Assembly: GCA_029261905.1 (NCBI GenBank)
Contig: JAJDAM010000133.1
Span: forward strand, 1-6,467
From: Deltaproteobacteria bacterium
Lineage (GTDB): Bacteria > Myxococcota_A > UBA9160 > SMWR01
Direction of reading: 5' to 3'
Length of the DNA: 6,467 nt
Each line of letters starts with the position of its first letter. The stretch's first letter is position 1. Positions 4,885 to 6,467 of this stretch are shown here, piece after piece. Both the position numbers and the translations under genes were made by a program. The notes under the pieces were generated by a model. The model saw only the letters and a program-made list of their open reading frames with translations. It searched no databases and was not told the DNA's origin.

Positions 4885-6467
4885 CTACTCGACGTATCCG
4901 AGTGCCTTGAGGCGCTCCATGATCGGTTCTTCGAGATCGGACAGCTTGCCCTGCGAGCGGTCTACGAAGCCGATGTGCGCGCTCGCGTGAGCGCCGGCGG
5001 CCGACTCGGACGCGACGGAACGGACGAACAGTTCGTCCGGGTGGTCCACAGCGATCGCCGGGGATTCGCGGACGATTCGAACCGGCAGCTCGCCACCCGA
5101 GCTCGCCTCGCGACCCATCCGTACCGGCACGTTTTTCCCGTCGACCTGCAGCACTTCGAGCACGATCTCTGAATCGGTCGGGAACACATCGAACACGATG
5201 CCGTCCCGATCGGGACCTTCGAGATGCAGTTCGAAGTTCATCTTGTGTGCGCCCGGGTGAATGACCACGCGATCGTCGGCTTCGTGTTCCGGGCCGCGTA
5301 CGCGCTCGAAGCGTCCGGTCGTGGTCAAGGTGCCTTTGGCGACGGCTGTCGCTGCGCTGGCCGCGGCCGGATTGCGGCTTGCCGCAACCCAGACGTGGAG
5401 CCCGGAAGCATCGAGGTTGCGATACGACTCGATTTCCTCGGCGAATCTCTCGCGGGTCTCGGGCAACTCATTGGCGAGGTTCGCGATCTCGTGGGCATCC
5501 GTCTCGAGGTTCCACAATCCGATCTCGTGCGTCGGTTGACTGCGGGCGGTGTACTTGAAAGGTCCCCTGATCATCGCCGTGCTGACGGTGCGCCGACCGG
5601 TCTGGCCGACCAGGTCGAGCTCGAAAAAGAGTGGGCGATCGGAGAGTTCCGATTCTTCGCCGTGAACGATCGCCGGAAGCAGGTCGATGCCGGCCAGACC
5701 GGTGGGTACAGGAATTCCCGCCGCAGACAACAGTGTGGGCAGCAGGTCGACGAGTGTCGCGGGTTGCTCGATCACCGATCCGGCGTGCTCGTTTCCAGGA
5801 AGCTTGATCAACAGCGGGATCTCGACGACTTCACCGAACAGTGACTGGCCGTGTCCCCACACGCCGCGCTCGAGGAATTCCTCACCGTGGTCCGCTGTGA
5901 ACACGATGAGGCTGCGGTCATAGAACCCCTCGGCTTTCAAGCGCTCAACGAGTTTTCCGAATTGATCGTCGTTGAAGCTGACCTCGCCGTCGTAGCGCTG
6001 GATGTTGTGGGTCACCCACGGAGGCTTGTTCTGCTCGGGACGGTTCGTCGCGTCCGCGGGCGGGGTCGCGGGCCAGAGCTGGTCGAACGGAGGTGGTGGG
6101 TCGTAGGGCTGATGGGGATCGCGGGTATGGATGTAGAGCAGAAAGGGTTCTTTCGGGCCTTCATCGAGAAATTGGAAGACCGCGTCGTTGACCGCGTCGG
6201 AGTGGCTGTCTTTGTGCTCCGAGTCGACGTCGACGAACCGATCGAAGCCGCGACCGAATCCCCAGAGCGGCAGCACGTTCACGTTGCTGACGAACGCTGC
6301 GCTCTGGTAACCGCGGGTATCCAAATAGTCGCCGATCAGATCGATCCCGGGCGCGATCTTGTCGAGCCGGGTTCGGGCCCCGTGTTGTGCGGGATACATC
6401 CCGGAAAGCAGCGACGCGACCGCGGGCCGCGTCCAGCTGCTGGGAGAGAAAGCGCGTTCGAAGCGAA
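4885..6467 (-). CDS. Sulfatase-like hydrolase of the alkaline phosphatase superfamily (PF00884), Thr active site, N-terminus outside window
   Basis: 526 residues are visible, open to the right edge; comparison with the family suggests some 60-100 residues are missing. Numbering from the first visible codon (6465): the fragment opens with RFERAFSPSSWTRPAVASLLSGMYP, split as RFERAF (1-6), SPSSWTRPAVAS (7-18) and LLSG (19-22). Aligning LLSG with LLTG of the sulfatase signature CxPSRxxLLTG puts Thr12 at the Cys/formylglycine position and Val16 in place of the conserved Arg. Thr is the nucleophile in LtaS and EptA, members of this fold, so phosphodiester or phosphotransfer chemistry is as likely as sulfate hydrolysis. 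Other marks are DPHQPYDPP (116-124), YDGEVSFNDDQFG (158-170), TADHGEEF (190-197, metal-binding D192 and H193), GHGQSLFGE (204-212) and LVDLLPTLLSAAGI (238-251). A catalytic-core end at about 350 is followed by some 160 extra residues before the usual LKALGYV tail. It converges with the CoA-transferase gene, with a gap of 21 bases and no visible terminator. A Met at 6399 is internal, not the start. Confidence 0.9.
   Translation of the reverse strand, partial: RFERAFSPSSWTRPAVASLLSGMYPAQHGARTRLDKIAPGIDLIGDYLDTRGYQSAAFVSNVNVLPLWGFGRGFDRFVDVDSEHKDSHSDAVNDAVFQFLDEGPKEPFLLYIHTRDPHQPYDPPPPFDQLWPATPPADATNRPEQNKPPWVTHNIQRYDGEVSFNDDQFGKLVERLKAEGFYDRSLIVFTADHGEEFLERGVWGHGQSLFGEVVEIPLLIKLPGNEHAGSVIEQPATLVDLLPTLLSAAGIPVPTGLAGIDLLPAIVHGEESELSDRPLFFELDLVGQTGRRTVSTAMIRGPFKYTARSQPTHEIGLWNLETDAHEIANLANELPETRERFAEEIESYRNLDASGLHVWVAASRNPAAASAATAVAKGTLTTTGRFERVRGPEHEADDRVVIHPGAHKMNFELHLEGPDRDGIVFDVFPTDSEIVLEVLQVDGKNVPVRMGREASSGGELPVRIVRESPAIAVDHPDELFVRSVASESAAGAHASAHIGFVDRSQGKLSDLEEPIMERLKALGYVE

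Noticed and set aside
5224..5844. Plus-strand open frame of 206 codons antisense to the sulfatase-like gene
   Set aside because: It lies opposite clear PF00884 motifs and has no recognisable motif; treated as a shadow.

Overview
The window is GC-rich DNA (a little over 60% by eye) with a strong preference for G or C at third codon positions, and it is almost fully coding. It holds three complete genes and two genes cut by the window edges. There is no rRNA, tRNA, CRISPR array, insertion sequence or phage gene. The mix of an envelope glycosyltransferase, an AsnB-type amidotransferase, a CaiB-type CoA-transferase and a large alkaline-phosphatase-superfamily 'sulfatase' suits a large-genome, environmental, Gram-negative-type bacterium. 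A former-deltaproteobacterial lineage (Myxococcota or Binatota-like) is my guess, from general resemblance only.

Layout. (1) 1-368, minus strand: the N-terminal 122 residues of a multi-pass membrane protein, possibly a GT-C-like envelope protein. It starts at a GTG with a good ribosome binding site and runs off the left edge. (2) 369-667: divergent intergenic and leader region with a small inverted repeat and no gene. (3) 668-1639, plus: a DPM1/ArnC/GtrB-like family 2 glycosyltransferase with two C-terminal membrane helices. (4) 1639-3504, plus: a glutamine-hydrolysing asparagine-synthetase-type amidotransferase. It is coupled to the glycosyltransferase by a one-base TGATG overlap. (5) 3505-3648: a spacer opening with three 15-bp tandem repeats, each carrying an in-frame TGA. 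(6) 3649-4863, plus: a CaiB/BaiF family III CoA-transferase. (7) 4885-6467, minus: most of a PF00884 sulfatase-like enzyme, convergent with gene 6, with its N-terminus beyond the right edge.

How they may work together. The glycosyltransferase and amidotransferase are almost certainly co-translated. The glycosyltransferase would load a sugar onto a polyprenyl phosphate at the inner membrane. The amidotransferase may amidate a carboxylate on a surface glycan rather than, or as well as, make asparagine. The divergent membrane protein could be a GT-C-type user of the lipid-linked sugar, but its fold is not established by the visible part. The CoA-transferase looks metabolically separate. The sulfatase-like protein has Thr where formylglycine-dependent sulfatases have Cys or Ser, so the simple label 'sulfatase' is doubtful.

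I see no convincing new defence or mobile system. The points most worth checking are the Thr-type active site and the extra C-terminal domain of the sulfatase-like protein, short tandem repeats at the 3' ends of two consecutive genes, the glycosyltransferase-amidotransferase pair, and a local excess of CGATCG.
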